From the NCBI RefSeq assembly GCF_000237925.1, contig NC_031502.1, positions 55,859,943 to 55,923,942 of the forward strand: a stretch of DNA of 64,000 nt, read 5' to 3'. Below the pieces are notes generated by a model. It worked only from the letters and a program-made list of their open reading frames with translations, did not search any database and was not told where the DNA came from. The position numbers and the translations under genes are program-made. Positions 34,580 to 49,500 of this stretch are shown piece by piece (the first letter of the stretch is position 1; every line of letters starts with the position of its first letter). The stretch comes from Schistosoma mansoni. Lineage: Eukaryota; Platyhelminthes; Trematoda; Strigeidida; Schistosomatidae.

Positions 34580-37500
34580 GTAATTTTTCTCGTATTGTTA
34601 ATATCGCATAATTAAAGATTAATTAATACTTTGAAATTAAATTTTCTCACATTTATAAAACTCGATTTTCGCAATATAAATAAGAATTCGGTTAATTAAT
34701 TATAATTATTTAACGACTGGGAACTTTAGTTATTAGATCATCATGGATAGAATCCAGAACTTGCAGTTGTAATAAATAACAGTCCTACTGATTGCACTTA
34801 AATATAAATTTAAACTATGAGGTCCAGGTCCCAGTAATCAAAAATACAAACTAGACTTTTTTTCTTCGAATTACGTATGTAATTTACAATTTATTTAATA
34901 CTTGATAAGTTTGTAAAGAGAGTTTCTTCTCGTAATGGATTTATCAAAAAACCGCAACATCAAAGGATCACATATTTCGGTATGCAATTACACAAATATA
35001 TGCGCTTAGCATAATAAATGATAACCAAAATCACTGAAGTAGCAGTTATTTATTCTACATATATATTTTTAGTAACTGTCACTTCTGGTTTACTAATTGC
35101 ATTTTAGCCGTTGATCTCCGTGTACAGTTGTAGCTCTTCTGGATACTTCGACATATACCACGTATTTTCTTAGTAAACAATGCATTAACTAACTTAATTG
35201 TTCATCTTTTAAGTGTAATATTTATGATTTCGAATGTAACCTTTCGAAGTTAGATTTTCATTTCAAAATTGCTACCTTATTCTCTTTTCCTTCTGTTACT
35301 AAATGTAAGATTTCTCTTCATTAGCTAATGAGGGTGGGCATGGTCTTAAGTAGAATCCTTTCTATACTATAGCCTCTCTTAGTCTTACACTTGATCCTTT
35401 TTTAGATAGTATTAACTTGAAGAGGAGAATATTATCATTCAGCGAGTTAACTGACGTTCTAGTAGAGGCTTCACTAGTAAATGCAAGCATGGCTCAACCA
35501 ATATGTGTTTTTCTCTCGGTTGCATTACCTATATTTGTATTATTACTATGTCACCAGTATTTCTACTGACAAATGAAAGGTTGGAGAACGTTGCTTCAGA
35601 GAATAGACATTATGCTTTGTCTGTGCAGTTTGTTTCAAATGACTTACTTTAGTTTGAAAGGAAAATGAAGACTTGTTAACATAAATTGTTTTAAGATACT
35701 CGTACTTGACCAACTAGGGTTACAGTCGTTCTGGCACCTAAGTTAGACTGTAAGGTCACCGTTTATTCCTGAAAGAATAGTTTATACACCCTTTCCTACC
35801 TACCTTTGTTAGGATATCTGAGCGGCATTACTAACCTGCACACAAACTGTGGCTCAAATTCAAGTAAATAAACTTATGCTTGGTGAGTTAAATTTACAAA
35901 TAAGATCATACAATTTGTTATGTGAGTATGAGGCAGACGGTCACTGTTCTCTTCAGTTAGTTTTTGCATGCATATTAAAATTTGTCATTATTGTCACTCT
36001 TCGTTCCCCCTGCCTTTGCTTACATTCCTTTCATTCCACACAGTTTTAGCTTTTCCTCTAGACCTTCAACTCTACTCACTCTTTAAACCTGACTAAGGTA
36101 CATTTACTCTCCCAAAATCATACAATGCTTAATTATCCAAAATGTGGAGTCTCTGGCTGTAGATTTAAATAGTTTTTCTTGAGATTTAATTTCATCAGTC
36201 ACCTGACTTCATTTAATTAGAGTGATAGTTGTCTATTATGTGTAAGTCTGAAAATCCAATTGACAATGCTTGTGTATTTGAACATGGAACAGCTGCATTG
36301 GGTTGTAGAACTGGAAACCGGTGTTTAGATTTCACTGTGATACATTCATTTTCCTTATGCCAACTTATTTGGTTTCGTAACGTCCTAGAAACCTACGTAC
36401 AGACAGATTTTCTTGAAACCTGTACATATCTACAAGTAATTGTGGCTAAGATTGGGGAGCATGGTGCATCCTAGTAATAGCTATACTCCTTAAAAGTCAG
36501 ATGGTGTACTCATTTATTGTCTTTGTAGTACAGCAAGCAAAAACCCTGCTAATGATTGGTCAGGATGTGCTTAAGGTAACAAAATTCATCAACCTGACTT
36601 TATCCACAACTTGAGATTGTTTTCAGTGACATTTTTGCGTTTACTACAGGTTGCCAATCGTCAAAGTTTTCGAAGCTTTACCAACATATCATGGAGCCAT
36701 GATAGTATTAGTTAAGACTTTAGTTTATTATTCCCTAAATTACTGTTTTATTTTGGGAGCTTTCACGAAACAAATGTGGCTAACATTTGATATATAACGG
36801 CTTCGTCTCTGGTATGTTCAATAGAACGAAACACCTTAGTTATTCCTTATTAAGTGTACTACCACTGCGACGTGACCCAGTTACCTATACATCCAAGTCA
36901 GTTACAAGTTTACAAGATGAGAAAACCCGATGTAGTTCTTTTATTGTTAGCCAGCTAACATTAATACTTCCCACAGCAAACTACTAGAACATATGCGCAG
37001 TTAAATAGTTGGATCAATTCACGTCCACCAGTTGAATAACAGGTGTTGTAGGTTGGCTCTACTTCTAATACTATTACTCTTTTATTGACAATTCATACCT
37101 GTTTTCAGTGTTTGTTTCCACTTGCACTACTTGTCATAAGCATGCTACTTTTATTATTTTTTAATGAAAACATTGTCGATGGTTCAAAAACATTACAAAA
37201 GTTGCTTTTTAATGAAATAGACTACTTTGCCGTAAGATCATAGCTTACGTTTACTAGCTACGATTGGTATTTCTATGTACTTATTACATGCGCTATAATC
37301 CCGGATTTTAGATTCTCAACTTAAGCTACACTCGTTGAAGCATAGTCATACCAACTGGCTACTCAAAACGAAGTAGGTGAAGCGGATGCTCGAACCTGCT
37401 ACCTCGTGATTAGTAGCCAAATGCTGTAACCACTTAACTATTCCATTTTGGGCTATAGACTAGCCACATACTTGACATTGAGATGAATTTTAGTTATTTG

Positions 37501-40500
37501 GTGTCATTGTAACCAAGGTTTATAGCGTAAATACCGACAGTTCCCTTTAAGTGACTTCATATACTATTGTTTTGTCTTAGACAATAGATTCTAATACTCT
37601 GTTTATCTCACATTAACTCAAACTTGTCTAGTGAAGAATACATAATACATGTCCTAACCATCCTATCTAAGCCTATAAGCTTTTCTCTGAGTTTTAGGTT
37701 TATTTGTCTGTCATGTGCCTGCTCATTCAATATGTGCTTATAGTTTTATCTTATTTTGAGAACTGATTTCAGCCTCAACATAGCTCGCTTAATGGTTCTA
37801 TTACAGATTGACGATAAAGCCTAAACTTTCTAAATCAAACCTCAACTCTTATTCTGTTAATCTTCAATGACCATATTTGATAACCGTGAAACAGCAGCTC
37901 AAATTCGATCAATGATGAGGGGTCCGGCTCTTCATCGGTCTTATAATTAGTGCGTTTTATATAATGTCAACGAAATGTTTCCCTGCTATGATTTCGTTGA
38001 GTTTAGTCCACTGGAACTAATATAGTTCCTCAGGCAAGCTGACTTCTTCACTTACTCAACTAGTTCACTTTATATGATCAGGTAAGTTTTAGGTTCACAC
38101 TTATCTTAAAGTAATCATTTCCGCTTGGTAGGTGCTAAAGTTGTGTCAGAAATTTTCAAGTTGTTCTAATATACTCGTATATCTCTGGATTGACAACCTC
38201 AAATTCATAGGCTTTGGTTCTGGGTGCTCTGAAAGCTCCTTTGTGATTGTCACAAGAGGATTTTTGTCCTTTCTTACAAACTGGAACGATCAGCAACCGA
38301 GACCAGTCAGATAGGATTACATCCAATTCCCAAATTCTAGCTGAGATGTTTGCTAATCTAACAGCTAAACCTGGAGCACTATCCTTAAAATCCTCAGGAG
38401 TTAATCTGTCATGTCTTGCTTCTCTCCCTTACTTTAGATTGCTTATAGCCTCAACCTCAATATTGGTTGGAGGACTTACATTAATTCACCATCCAGGTTA
38501 TTTGAAATAGTGGGTAACTTAAGACCAGTTGAACTGTACTCTACTGTTCTTCACGTAGATCCAATCTCTTGGATTGTGAATGACTAGTAGTACTTTTTTT
38601 TCCCGAGACAATCTCATTAACAGTAGTAATTTTAATACCCGTTTCCCTGTTAAGTGAACAGTTGTCTACTGTTACATATCGCTACTGCCTTCTCTATCTG
38701 TTCTACTTTCGTAGCCCACCACTGCTTACATTCATTGCGTAGGCTTTTTTCAGTCTACGTTTAAGCTCAAGATCATCCCAGCTGCTAGTCCTCATAAAGA
38801 TGAATCCTAAAGGCCATTGAGCCGAAATTTCATTCAGCATTATTACTATTGTATTGCTTATGTATTCTTATCAGTCTTGATCTTTACTGTTTTTACTATT
38901 GCAGTGTATGTTAACTAATCCTCGATTTCGAATTCATTACTCATCAAGTTAAATTGATAGGTTTTGTACACTTTTGGTGTTTTTTCTCCTCGATCCCTAG
39001 CACCTGTTTCTAATGTCCAATCAAGTATCAATCATGATAACCTCAGTACTTATCACTTCCATATTGATGAACAAAAACCTAATACGTCAGTACATGAATC
39101 ATCCGATTCTGATAGTTCCATGTCATCTCCTTCTCTTCCATCTGGTCACCAATCATTTGATCGTCAACTGGATGATGAAACTAATTCAGATTATTCTGGT
39201 CCGATTGATGTTGATCTTGGTGCGAACTATTTAATTGGTTGTTCAAATCGACAAGCTGACCAACCATTATTTCATCTAGCTCGTATGCTACGAATTCCTA
39301 CAGCTGTTACTGCCGGTGATTTATGCAAAAAATATCGCGGTTGGGAATGTGTAGAAATAGCTAAGTGGCTCAATCATTTTACTCCTAACTTGCCGATAAC
39401 TCCTGATCAAGTTGCTGATGGTGTATTTCTGTTTGATAAGGTTATTCATCTTACTGTTGATCGCTATATGAAAACAAAATCTAAAACACAATATAATCAT
39501 TTTGATACTACAGTCAAAGTAAGTATTTAAATACAAATAATTATGCATTATTGTAATCGAAAAAATATAGTTGTAACAACACTTTAGACTGATTCGTTCA
39601 TTATGCCTACCCTACTCATTGTTTGGTAATATAATGAATGGTTGGACATATATTTAGTTATTTGATGAACGCTGTCATTATTATTATTAACTCATTGCCA
39701 GGTACAGATCTATGTCTTTGGCTTTGAGCCATACTCTAAGTGTGAGAGTAAGTTATGCGACGTGGTTGGCTAAACTGAAGTAGATGAAACGAGGTTTGAA
39801 CCTGAAAATTAGTGGCTGGAAGTCAAACGCTTTAACTACTGAATCACAGCTTGTGTCGGTAGTGAGATACAGGCTTTTTTTCCTATTAGAGCTATGGCAG
39901 CTGAGTTGTATCACTTGACTCAACCTTACTCCACCAAAATATTTGTTGACTATTTAAACATTGGTTTGTCATTTCTCATACATTTGTTTACTATATTCTC
40001 TGATGTTATCTATGTCTTATGCTTTCTGTCTCTCTTTCCATTCAATCTAGGAACTTTTTGATAAAGCTTTACAAGATATATTTGACACTGAAGCTCAGTT
40101 CGGGATTCGTCCTTCTGCTAATTTTCGTGATCATATTGAAGAAGGCATATTCTTATCTATAGTTAGCCGTTACTTAGCTTATGTAAATCCTATAGAACGC
40201 TTGCCATTATGCGTTTTAGATGATTTATGTGAGGTGGCCGACTCAAAATGGCAATCAAATATTATTGGTGGAAAATCTAGCATAAATACTGGACGACATG
40301 CTTTAAATGAATCATCTTTATTGACTCAACTTGTACAATCCTATCCTACAGTTGATCAACGTAAAGCTTATCATGCTTGGGCAGAACGGAAATTAGATGC
40401 TTTAGAAAATAATGAAAAGTCCTCTTTACCATCGATTGCCAAAATTGTATGTGTTAGCTGGGAGGATCGTCTAGTGACTAGTCGATTTAGTGACCTATTG

Positions 40501-43500
40501 AATCCATTGCTTAAATCCCTAAATATAATCTACAATGCTGTAGTTACGGAAATTGATTGGAGTAGAGCTGGTAATACTACTACTACTACTAATAATAATG
40601 ATAATAACAGTAATATCAATAATAATGATAACAATAATATTAATGATTATAATACACACCATAGTCGAATAGTAATAAAGGCCAAAGTGAAACGGAAATC
40701 CGATTTAACTCAGAATGGTGATGATAATTCGACACTGGATTCTTATGAAGAACAGATTTATGAAGCCAAACATTGTATTATTACTGTTCCAGTTGGTGTG
40801 CTAAAAGGTTGGTTGTATTTTATTTTACATATAAATAGCATTAAGTACTTCAAAATGCTTATTTGTTTTTTTATTAAATAATATCTTATTTCTCACTCAA
40901 TGCTAATCATTTTTCTTTATTAAAAAAAGACGTCAAAAACTTAACAAACGAGGTAGGAGGTGCTTTAAGTGATGTGCCCCCAAATGCCCTGGTACGACCG
41001 AGAGTGCAGAGAGTCCGCTCTCCCTCTCCAAATGCTCTCACATGGCCACGCGTATATAGCCTCTGCCATGGAAGTCCTACTCACTGCCTTCTCGCAACAT
41101 AACTATTGTTTACGAAATTGAGAAGACGAAAAGCGAATGTCCGGCGCTTTAACCGGGTTGCTGAACACGGAAAGTCCACCTATGGGAGTTGGAAAACCCT
41201 GATTCTAAACCAATGTTGCACATGGGCTCCAGTATCCTGAGGAAACAAATGAGGTATGAATCAATCGTTGGTCACCGGCTACCATGGGACAGCATCAACT
41301 CACGATGCTCCACTGCCTTGTGGATTAGACCTTTAGTCAAAGGCTTGGGTTGTGGTTCCCTAAGAGATCCACCTGCTTCATTTCGGGCACCTGGGCAGTA
41401 TCACAGCTCTCACAAATCGAATGAGATTTGTGTGGCGCATATATATCTGGTGCCTGTTTGTACCAATATTTATGTGTTTAAATAATAATAGTAATCAAGC
41501 ACTAAAATGCTCCGATTGTATTGTGCCGTATTTTTACAAACTTTTTTGTGATACCAAAGACAAATGGAGAAAATCACTATGGATGTAGTGATTAATGATG
41601 ATTCATATGCAATAGGAAATCCAAACTTTCAGTCTAATACTGTCAGTAGAAAATCGAGTATGAATAAACACCCCGTAAGTTGGTCATTTTAGATTAGCTC
41701 TGCGTGTATAGTTAATATTTTAAAGTAGATCAACAAAGATCTTATGGTGCTTGAAATTAAGTACGCGGGTTTCGTTTCTTCAGCTGAATATACAAATTCA
41801 TTGTAAATGAGTCTACAAGCAATATCGTCGCATCTGTAAAAGGTGCCTAACATGAATTGCCCGTACTTCATTGGACTTGAAGAACTTACAACTGGAAGAT
41901 CTATTCAAACTTAATTGAAAGACTGCAGTGTTGGAGTTGTGCCTCGAGTGGTACTATCTAGGAAATAAGTAGATCATAACAGTAATATCCATCTTGAGAT
42001 AACTTGATGTAATCTTTATCCCACTCTAAAGGCAGTGGGTGGGGTTGTTAGTAGATATCATTAGGAAGTTAAAAAAAAACATCAGTCAGCCTCTATAACT
42101 TCGAACAAATTAATGAATATTTAAAAACTAAAACTAACTATTGCCCAGTACTTATCATGATTATTGCGTAGGCTCTTTATTTAATTTTCATTTCTCATCC
42201 TTTTCACAGTCTAAAGATCGAAAAGGCTGTGTTCAAATTTATTAACAGCTAGTGAAACTATCGTAGAAAAAGACTGATCAGTGGGTTGTACTCGTAGAGT
42301 CAGACGAATAGAGTGGTTAGTTAGACATTTTAATGAACAGTTCAACTGGTTTCTGTAGGTACCCTCTAGTTATCCACTATAATTTTGGTGGAGTTTCGTT
42401 CTCTGAGCTGCAAACTTTGGTCGTGGAGTTTTCATCATTCTTCTGATCAACATCATCAGCACAACGTTCAAGTAAAATTGAATAGGGAATCCACATTTTT
42501 GGATTGATCACTTTTAAAATCGAGGCTTCCAGTCTCAGAATCACTTCTACAATAAGTCCTAGTATTGGTAATCCCGTTGGCGTTCCTTGCGTTTGTTCGT
42601 AGATTTTATTGTTGAATTGAAGGTACATTATTAGGCACAACTCTATAAGTTCAACTAGAGCTCATACTAAATACGTCCGTTAGACTACTAAGTGCTCTGA
42701 ACTAAAACCTGATGGCAAAATGTTGTTTCGATCAATTATGCCAAGTATTATCCGTTAAAGTTGTCTGTCTTCCTTAATCTTGTTTATGGATATGATCTTC
42801 GAGGTAACATTTTCTCATTTCTCCGATAATAACCTCTCATCCGGGAATTTTCTGGACAACTTACATTATGTAAGCAACGTGGTTCTGTTTAGCACGAATC
42901 CCGACATCATACAGAGTTCCTAAAACTTTCAATAGTGTTTCAAAAATGTTTGAAATCCATTTTAACCCTTTCAAATTCCATATGTTTCTTCTGTGTTCAA
43001 TTTAAAAAATGAGAAGTAAATTATTTTAAAGGTTCGTGCCAATTTCTTGTATTTTGGTAGTTTTATCAACTATGGTGCGTTAGCAACTGACGCATTTTAT
43101 TACAGATAAAAAATATCTATTATCTCTAATGCCTCATCTCATTGATTCCTTCTTAGTGTACTACTGATTTAAGGTGTGGCTGTTTGAACAGATGCAAAAT
43201 TGAGCCAGGTTTTGCATTGTTTTTTCTACCTATGTTTTTCTTATGTGTCACCGAATGTGAAATCTGTTCTCAGCTTACAACTGCCTGTATTCATTCTACA
43301 TCAAATGTTGTACGTGGTTAAGTAGTTCACTTTGACAGCCAACTTTTCGATAACCAAAGCACTCCATATGAGTTGCTACTACTTACTATTTAGCAACTGA
43401 TTTTGTGTATACTTACTTACTTACATCTGTTACCCTTCGTGGAGCAGTACAGGCCTCCCACCAACTCTCTCCATCCAATTCTGTCCTTTCCAGTTCTTCC

Positions 43501-46500
43501 CAGTTGCTATTCATTCTTTTGATTTCTGCTTCGAATTTCGACGCAGTATGTTCTTTGGCCTTCCTCTTTTCCGTTCCTCTTAAGGATTCCAAGTTAGCGA
43601 TTACCTTGTGATGCAGTTTGATGATTTCTGTAATTTATGTCCTATTGCTCCACCGTCGACCATTGTCTTCAGTGACTTACTGCTTCACAACAGATACGGT
43701 TGAACTCCACTGATCACAGCTTCTCATTAGAACTCCAGGAAATACCTCTTGAAGCCGTTCAGTGCTTCCAGGTTTTTCATCATGGTCTAGCTTTAATTAA
43801 CTCATAAATTCAACTATTAAATTACTATAATCTCCACAAAACCCCTTCCTGATAATTACTTTTATTAATTCAATATTTTTACTTCGTAGGTCTTAGTTCG
43901 TCTTCAGCAATCACTTTCTATCCGGAATTACCATTGAATAAACGTCAAGCTATTGAACGTTTAGGAATGCCTAGTCAAGGTTCTGCTACACATGAAAAAG
44001 TAATTCTACGCTTTAAATATCCTGAACATGTGTTCTGGGATACTGGTGCAGCTCATCTCAAATGTCCTGATCCTCGTTTGCATATTCTAAATTTACATCG
44101 TTATGGTAAGTAAACATTTTATTTAGTCAATTTGTATTTATCTTTAAATCTTATTTATCTATTGTTATCAATGTCTTTTGTTTATAACATTCTAGGCTAT
44201 CGGAAAGAGTATAGATATCAGAATCGACTGATTTGTGTTCATTCCTATTTCTCCCCTGTATTTTCAAAAAAAAGTTGAAATTTTTTTCTCGATATCTATG
44301 ATGGATAGCTAATTGATCAGTAGAGGTTCTATGTTTATAACCATGTTATCTTGACTATACATTAATGTATTATCTATATAAATTAGTTACTGGGTTACCA
44401 GCCAAAGTCATATTACACGATCCTGTGTTGACCATACACTATCGGCAAGGTTAATAGTAAGTTCATGAAGTTCAATATGTTGAAATTTTTGTACACTTTA
44501 TTCTCTATTTTAGACAGTTGTAGACAATTGATAGGTACTGTTGCTTGATTTACTATTCATTACCGGGGTATATTTATATGCTGTCTTAGACAACCGAATT
44601 ATTTTCTCTTATCGTTCTGGGCAGTGGATCGGTGGTTCAGGGGTGAAAGCGTTTGACTTTAAAACGCCACCCCATTTACTTCAATTTAGGCAACCACGTA
44701 GCATCACCAGGATTCAACTCAAAACCAAGTACATGAATCCGTGCTTGGTAAACGTTTCACCCATGTGTGTTGTCTCAACAAAATGTTAGTTGTATAAGGT
44801 AAAAAAGCCAGAAGCTGTTATATTTCTATATTACCTTATGGTTATGTTGGTAACACGGACCTAACTTGTCCAGGGGAATCATGTAATGGACTTTGATTTG
44901 TACGTTTTGGGTTCATCTACTTAAATTAAAGCAAGTAGTATCGGAGTCTAGTTATTAATGGATTCGACTGTATCCTAAGTTCGAGCCCCTCCCTTCTAGA
45001 ATACTTCTTAGGCAAAATAGTTTGATCTTCAAAATTTATATATGTTTGACTATAACTTGGTTTCAGTTAGGTAGCTATTGGAAGACAGAGAAAAATGGGT
45101 AGCTGTTTTCTACCCTAAGACTCATCAACGGTGTACACACAATACCAGCTACAGGTTGAAGCCAGGTCACATAGTAAACGCGTTGCCTTTGGACTACTGA
45201 TTCCGAACTTAATAGACCACATTTTTCAAGCCTGGGTCATTTCTCAATAATGTACTCATTCACGATGTGCTCACCAATAACTAGTTTCGCAAAGGATTCT
45301 CTGAAGGTTCTGGCTTTTATATATATGACTAAACAAACTTTCATGTACATCATATGAAGTTTTAATAATACTAGATATTTTTGTTTGCAAATAAGTGTTA
45401 TCTAATTTATTCAATTCTCAGGCAAACCGGGTGTTTTGTGCGCTCATTTATGGGGAGGATCTGGTCTCCATTCAGCTGGTCGATCGGATAAAGAAATTGT
45501 TGATATCATATTAGATTTATTAGACTTAATGTACAGTGGAAAATACAAATCTGATTCTGAAGTATCAGGTCGTAAAATTCCCGACCCAGTGTATTATTTA
45601 GTGACCCGTTGGTCTGAAGATCCTTTTGCTTTAGGCGCTTATACTACTGGAGAGCCAGGTAGCTCCGATGCTGACCGGTTAGTCTATTCATTAAGTTTAA
45701 CTGGTTTGGATGCTAAAAATCAGCTGAAAATTGAACAGAAAGAGGATGTGTTTATTGTTGACGATAGTCTTAGTAGCAATAATTTGAACCTTACTACTGA
45801 TAATGAGTTGACAATTCCACGTCTTCTGTTTGCTGGTGAAGGGACACTGACAGCTAAAGAAGCCAAGGTAAATTGTGTTTTATTTTTCCCATAAATTGAA
45901 CATATTTTTAAAGTGAAAACTAGTAATTAAATAAATGTAACTGACTGTTATCGTATAACACAAAGGGGTTTCGTGGAGACTTTAGTAATTTCATATGGTT
46001 AAGATCATGAGTCAGTTGAAGCTAAACCACCATGGAAAACCTGGAATCACTGGACGGCCGTTTCGTCCTGTTGTGAGACTCCTCAACAGTGCGCATCCAC
46101 AATCCCGCCTCGCGGGATTCGAACCCAGGACCTATCAATCTCGCGCTAGAGCACTTAACCGATAGACCACTGAGCCGGCCGGCATCCAACGGTGTTAATG
46201 TCTAACTTCAACCAATCCACGAAATTGCGTGACCAACATCCATTGTACTGAGGTAGATACCTGTCTCTACCTGATATGGATTAGCTCCACTGGCCACGAC
46301 TTCTCACTAGACCTCCAGGAATTACCTCATGGAGCTAGTCACTAGTGAGCATATGATCATAGGGCACTACTGAGGAGTCCCACAATAGGACGAAACGGCC
46401 GTCCAGTGCTTCCAGGTTTTCCATGGTGGTCTAGCTGCAACTGACTCATGATCTTAACTATATAAAATGTTATCGTATAGTTTTGTTGTGTTACTGTTTT

Positions 46501-49500
46501 TTATGAGTAAGGTTAATTCTATCAAGAGAAATGATGTTTTCTATCCCCGAGGTCAAATAAATGGAGTATGGCCTCGAGTTTATCAATATTTGATTAGAAA
46601 CTAATCACCTAGATAAGTTTACAACAACTCTACATACAAAATATTGAATAGAAGTGTGTTGTTTTAAAGTTCCATGTTTTACAACAAATTGTGTGTATTG
46701 GGTAATTCAAATTAAATGGACAGTGTGAATCGATAAATGAGGAAAATCGAAGTATACGCATCCATACCCTTGAAATCTGTACGAACTATTTCAGCGAGTT
46801 TTCAATGAATGATGTCTCCCATTTTTTTTAGCATTTCTTATGAAGTCTGTACATTCGTATTCAACTCAAATCAAGTGTTGGTAATTGGTATCATCTTAGC
46901 CATGATTATATATTTGCCTAATGACAGTGTAAATGATGCAAGATACAACTGAGTTAGTCGGCGTAAACTCATATTTTCATTGGCTGAATTATACTTCTTT
47001 TCTTAAAATACTATACTTAAAAACATTACTGTTCATCTGGTGGCTCAACATCTTACGAGTACTGGTTCAAAGATATGAATGGTCGAATAATTGTAATGTA
47101 CATGTACATACCTTATGTAGTTTCAAACTAGCATGTAGGAAACTGCATAGTATGTACTTATATTTTACATACTTACGTATTTATTCTCTACACCTTACAA
47201 GGCCCCCAAATGCCCTGGTACGGCCGAGAGTGGGGAGATTCAGCTTTCCCTCTCGAACTGCTCTCACATGGCCACGCGTATATAGCCGCTGCTAGGGAAG
47301 TCCTACTTACTGCCTTCTCATGGCATAACTTTTGTTTACGAAATAGAGAGGGCGAATGTCTGGCGCTTTAACAGGGTTGGTGGACACGGAAAGTTCACCT
47401 AGGAGAGTTGGGAAACCCTGATTCCAAAGGAATGGTGCACATGGGCTCCTGTATCCTGAGGGAACAAATGGCGTAATTACTTTACTTACTTACGACTGTT
47501 ACCCCCAATGGAGCATAGGCCGCCTACCAGCGTTCTCCAACCCACTCTGTCCTGGGCCTTCTTTTCTAGTTCTATCCGACTTTTGTTCATTTTTGTCATA
47601 TCTGTCTCTATTTCTCCGCGTAATGTGTTCTTTGGTCTTCCTCTTCTCCTTTGGCCTTCAGGATTACATGTGAGGGCTTGTCTTGTGACGCAGTTGGATG
47701 ATTTCCTCAAAATGTGCCCAATCCACTCCATAAGGCATAAGTTACAAGGTAGAGTATCATTTTGGGTAGATTCTCATTTGTATCTATATCTTCCTTGATT
47801 GTAACCAATCAACTGCTGTATGGAGTCTTTGAATCAGGACAGAAAACAACTGTTCATTATATGCACCATGATTTTCAATATTTCTCCAGCTAATATATCC
47901 TTCTGTAACGTAACCAAACTTCACTCTATCTTGTATTATAAGCAAAGATGGATGGTGATTAGCAGTGGAATCCAGGACGTGCGTTTCGTCCTATTTGGGC
48001 ACATATGCCAAATAGAGACTGACCAGTTGCAGTCCTAACACATCGATGGGAAGATTCAAACAAACAATACTAAATGAGTTTAAACTTCACCCCATCGCAC
48101 AAGCAAGTGGCTATGAGGACTCAGTGCCTGAGTGGATAACGCGATGGCGTTTGAAGCGAATCGCACGGGGTCCGAGTTACTCCCAGAGTGAACATCAACT
48201 CTGAGATGCAGTTACACCCAGTTGACGAGTCGTAAATAGGACGAAATGCGCGTCCTGGATTCCACTGCTAACCACTAATCCCTCTTTGCTTATCTTGTAT
48301 TATGTTTAATGCTTTGTTCATTTGTTGTATTTGAAATAATGAATTTATTTTTGTTTTTCATTACTTAGGAATGTACTCATGGTGCTTTACAAACTGGAAT
48401 TGCACGTGCTATTGAATTATTACCATATCTTATGAAATCTAAATCTACTATACCTGATCCATGTATAATACGTGATTTAGAAATTTTACGTATCCATGCC
48501 CAATCGAATTTTTCTAGTTTTAGTACTAAATTAGCTAGTTATTTATTTGGTAAAGTACAATTGAATCGTTTATTAAATTGTAATATAGCTAATGGTAAAC
48601 AATATCGTCGGGTAATTTTAACACGTTCCGCCGAACATACTGCTAAAATTTTATCATATCATACTACTACTAATACTACTAATATTACTGATAATGATGA
48701 AAAAATGAATATAAAGTTTGATAATATCAATCATATAATTGCTACAAATACTCCATTCTCAAGATCACCATTCTATGGTTATCGTCGACGTTATAATCAT
48801 TCATCTAAATCTTGTTGGAATACAGAGAATGAAAATTCTTGTAAATGTTGTTCATATGCTCATATTAATAAACGTTCACGTCTTACTACTACTGGACGTA
48901 GAGGAAGAGGTAGAGGGAGAGGGCGAATAAGAGGTTGTACAATTTATAATCAACGTGGTAATTTGAACGCCCAGGTCTCACATGGTTTTATTGTGAAACG
49001 ACCACGTGGAAGACCACCTAAACGACAAGGACATGCTGCATTACATGCAATTTCTAGAGCACATGTAAGATTTGTATAGTGTGTTATTCTGTTGGCCTGA
49101 ATGTTCAGGCAAATAACTATTTAATCTTATCAGATAACTCATTTTATTCTTAATTGTGACTCATTAATTAAGTAAATGTTTACGGTCCATACGATGGACA
49201 TAATATGTAGTTACCAGCAATCTTAGATAACATGACGATATAGTTCCATATACGGACTTGAATCTTGTTTCAACTTTTTGTCACAAGAAACCATTTTTAC
49301 ATTTATTCTGGATATGCCCCCAAATACCCTGGTACGGCCGGGAGTGGGAAGAGTCCGCTCTCCCTCTCGAAATGCTCTCATTTGGCCACGCGTATATAGC
49401 CTCTGTCAGGGAAGTCCTACTCGCTGACTTCTCGCATCAGGGGTGTTGCTTACGAAAGTGAGAAGACGAAAAGCGAATGTCGGGTGCTTTAACCGGTTTG

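Larger units (their letters stand above)
34580..39000 (+). other. Intron 1 of the amine oxidase gene
   Basis: The intron is about 4.4 kb, with donor GTAATT and acceptor CGATCCCTAG after a pyrimidine-rich run. It contains a tRNA-derived SINE near 37340-37460 (-) and an RTE LINE piece at 38130-38800 (-). The rest is AT-rich and unassigned. Confidence 0.8.
40808..43889 (+). other. Intron 3
   Basis: The intron is about 3.1 kb with acceptor TTTTTACTTCGTAG. It holds an R3 retroposon (40976-41493), a Penelope reverse transcriptase piece (42377-42640), an RTE LINE tail (43395-43610) and the 3' end of an H2 SINE (43750-43850). The rest is AT-rich. Confidence 0.82.
45868..48368 (+). other. Intron 5, with composite ribozyme SINEs
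   Basis: The intron is about 2.5 kb with acceptor TTTTCATTACTTAG. It contains a composite H2 unit (45958-46467), an R3 copy (47202-47473), an RTE tail (47474-47745, -) and a composite Sm-alpha unit (47940-48290). Confidence 0.85.

Noticed and set aside
40201-40881. Exon 3 ending at the in-frame stop near 40881
   Set aside because: That would stop the protein before the second half of the FAD domain. The donor at 40808 and exon 4 restore the conserved LSD order in phase.
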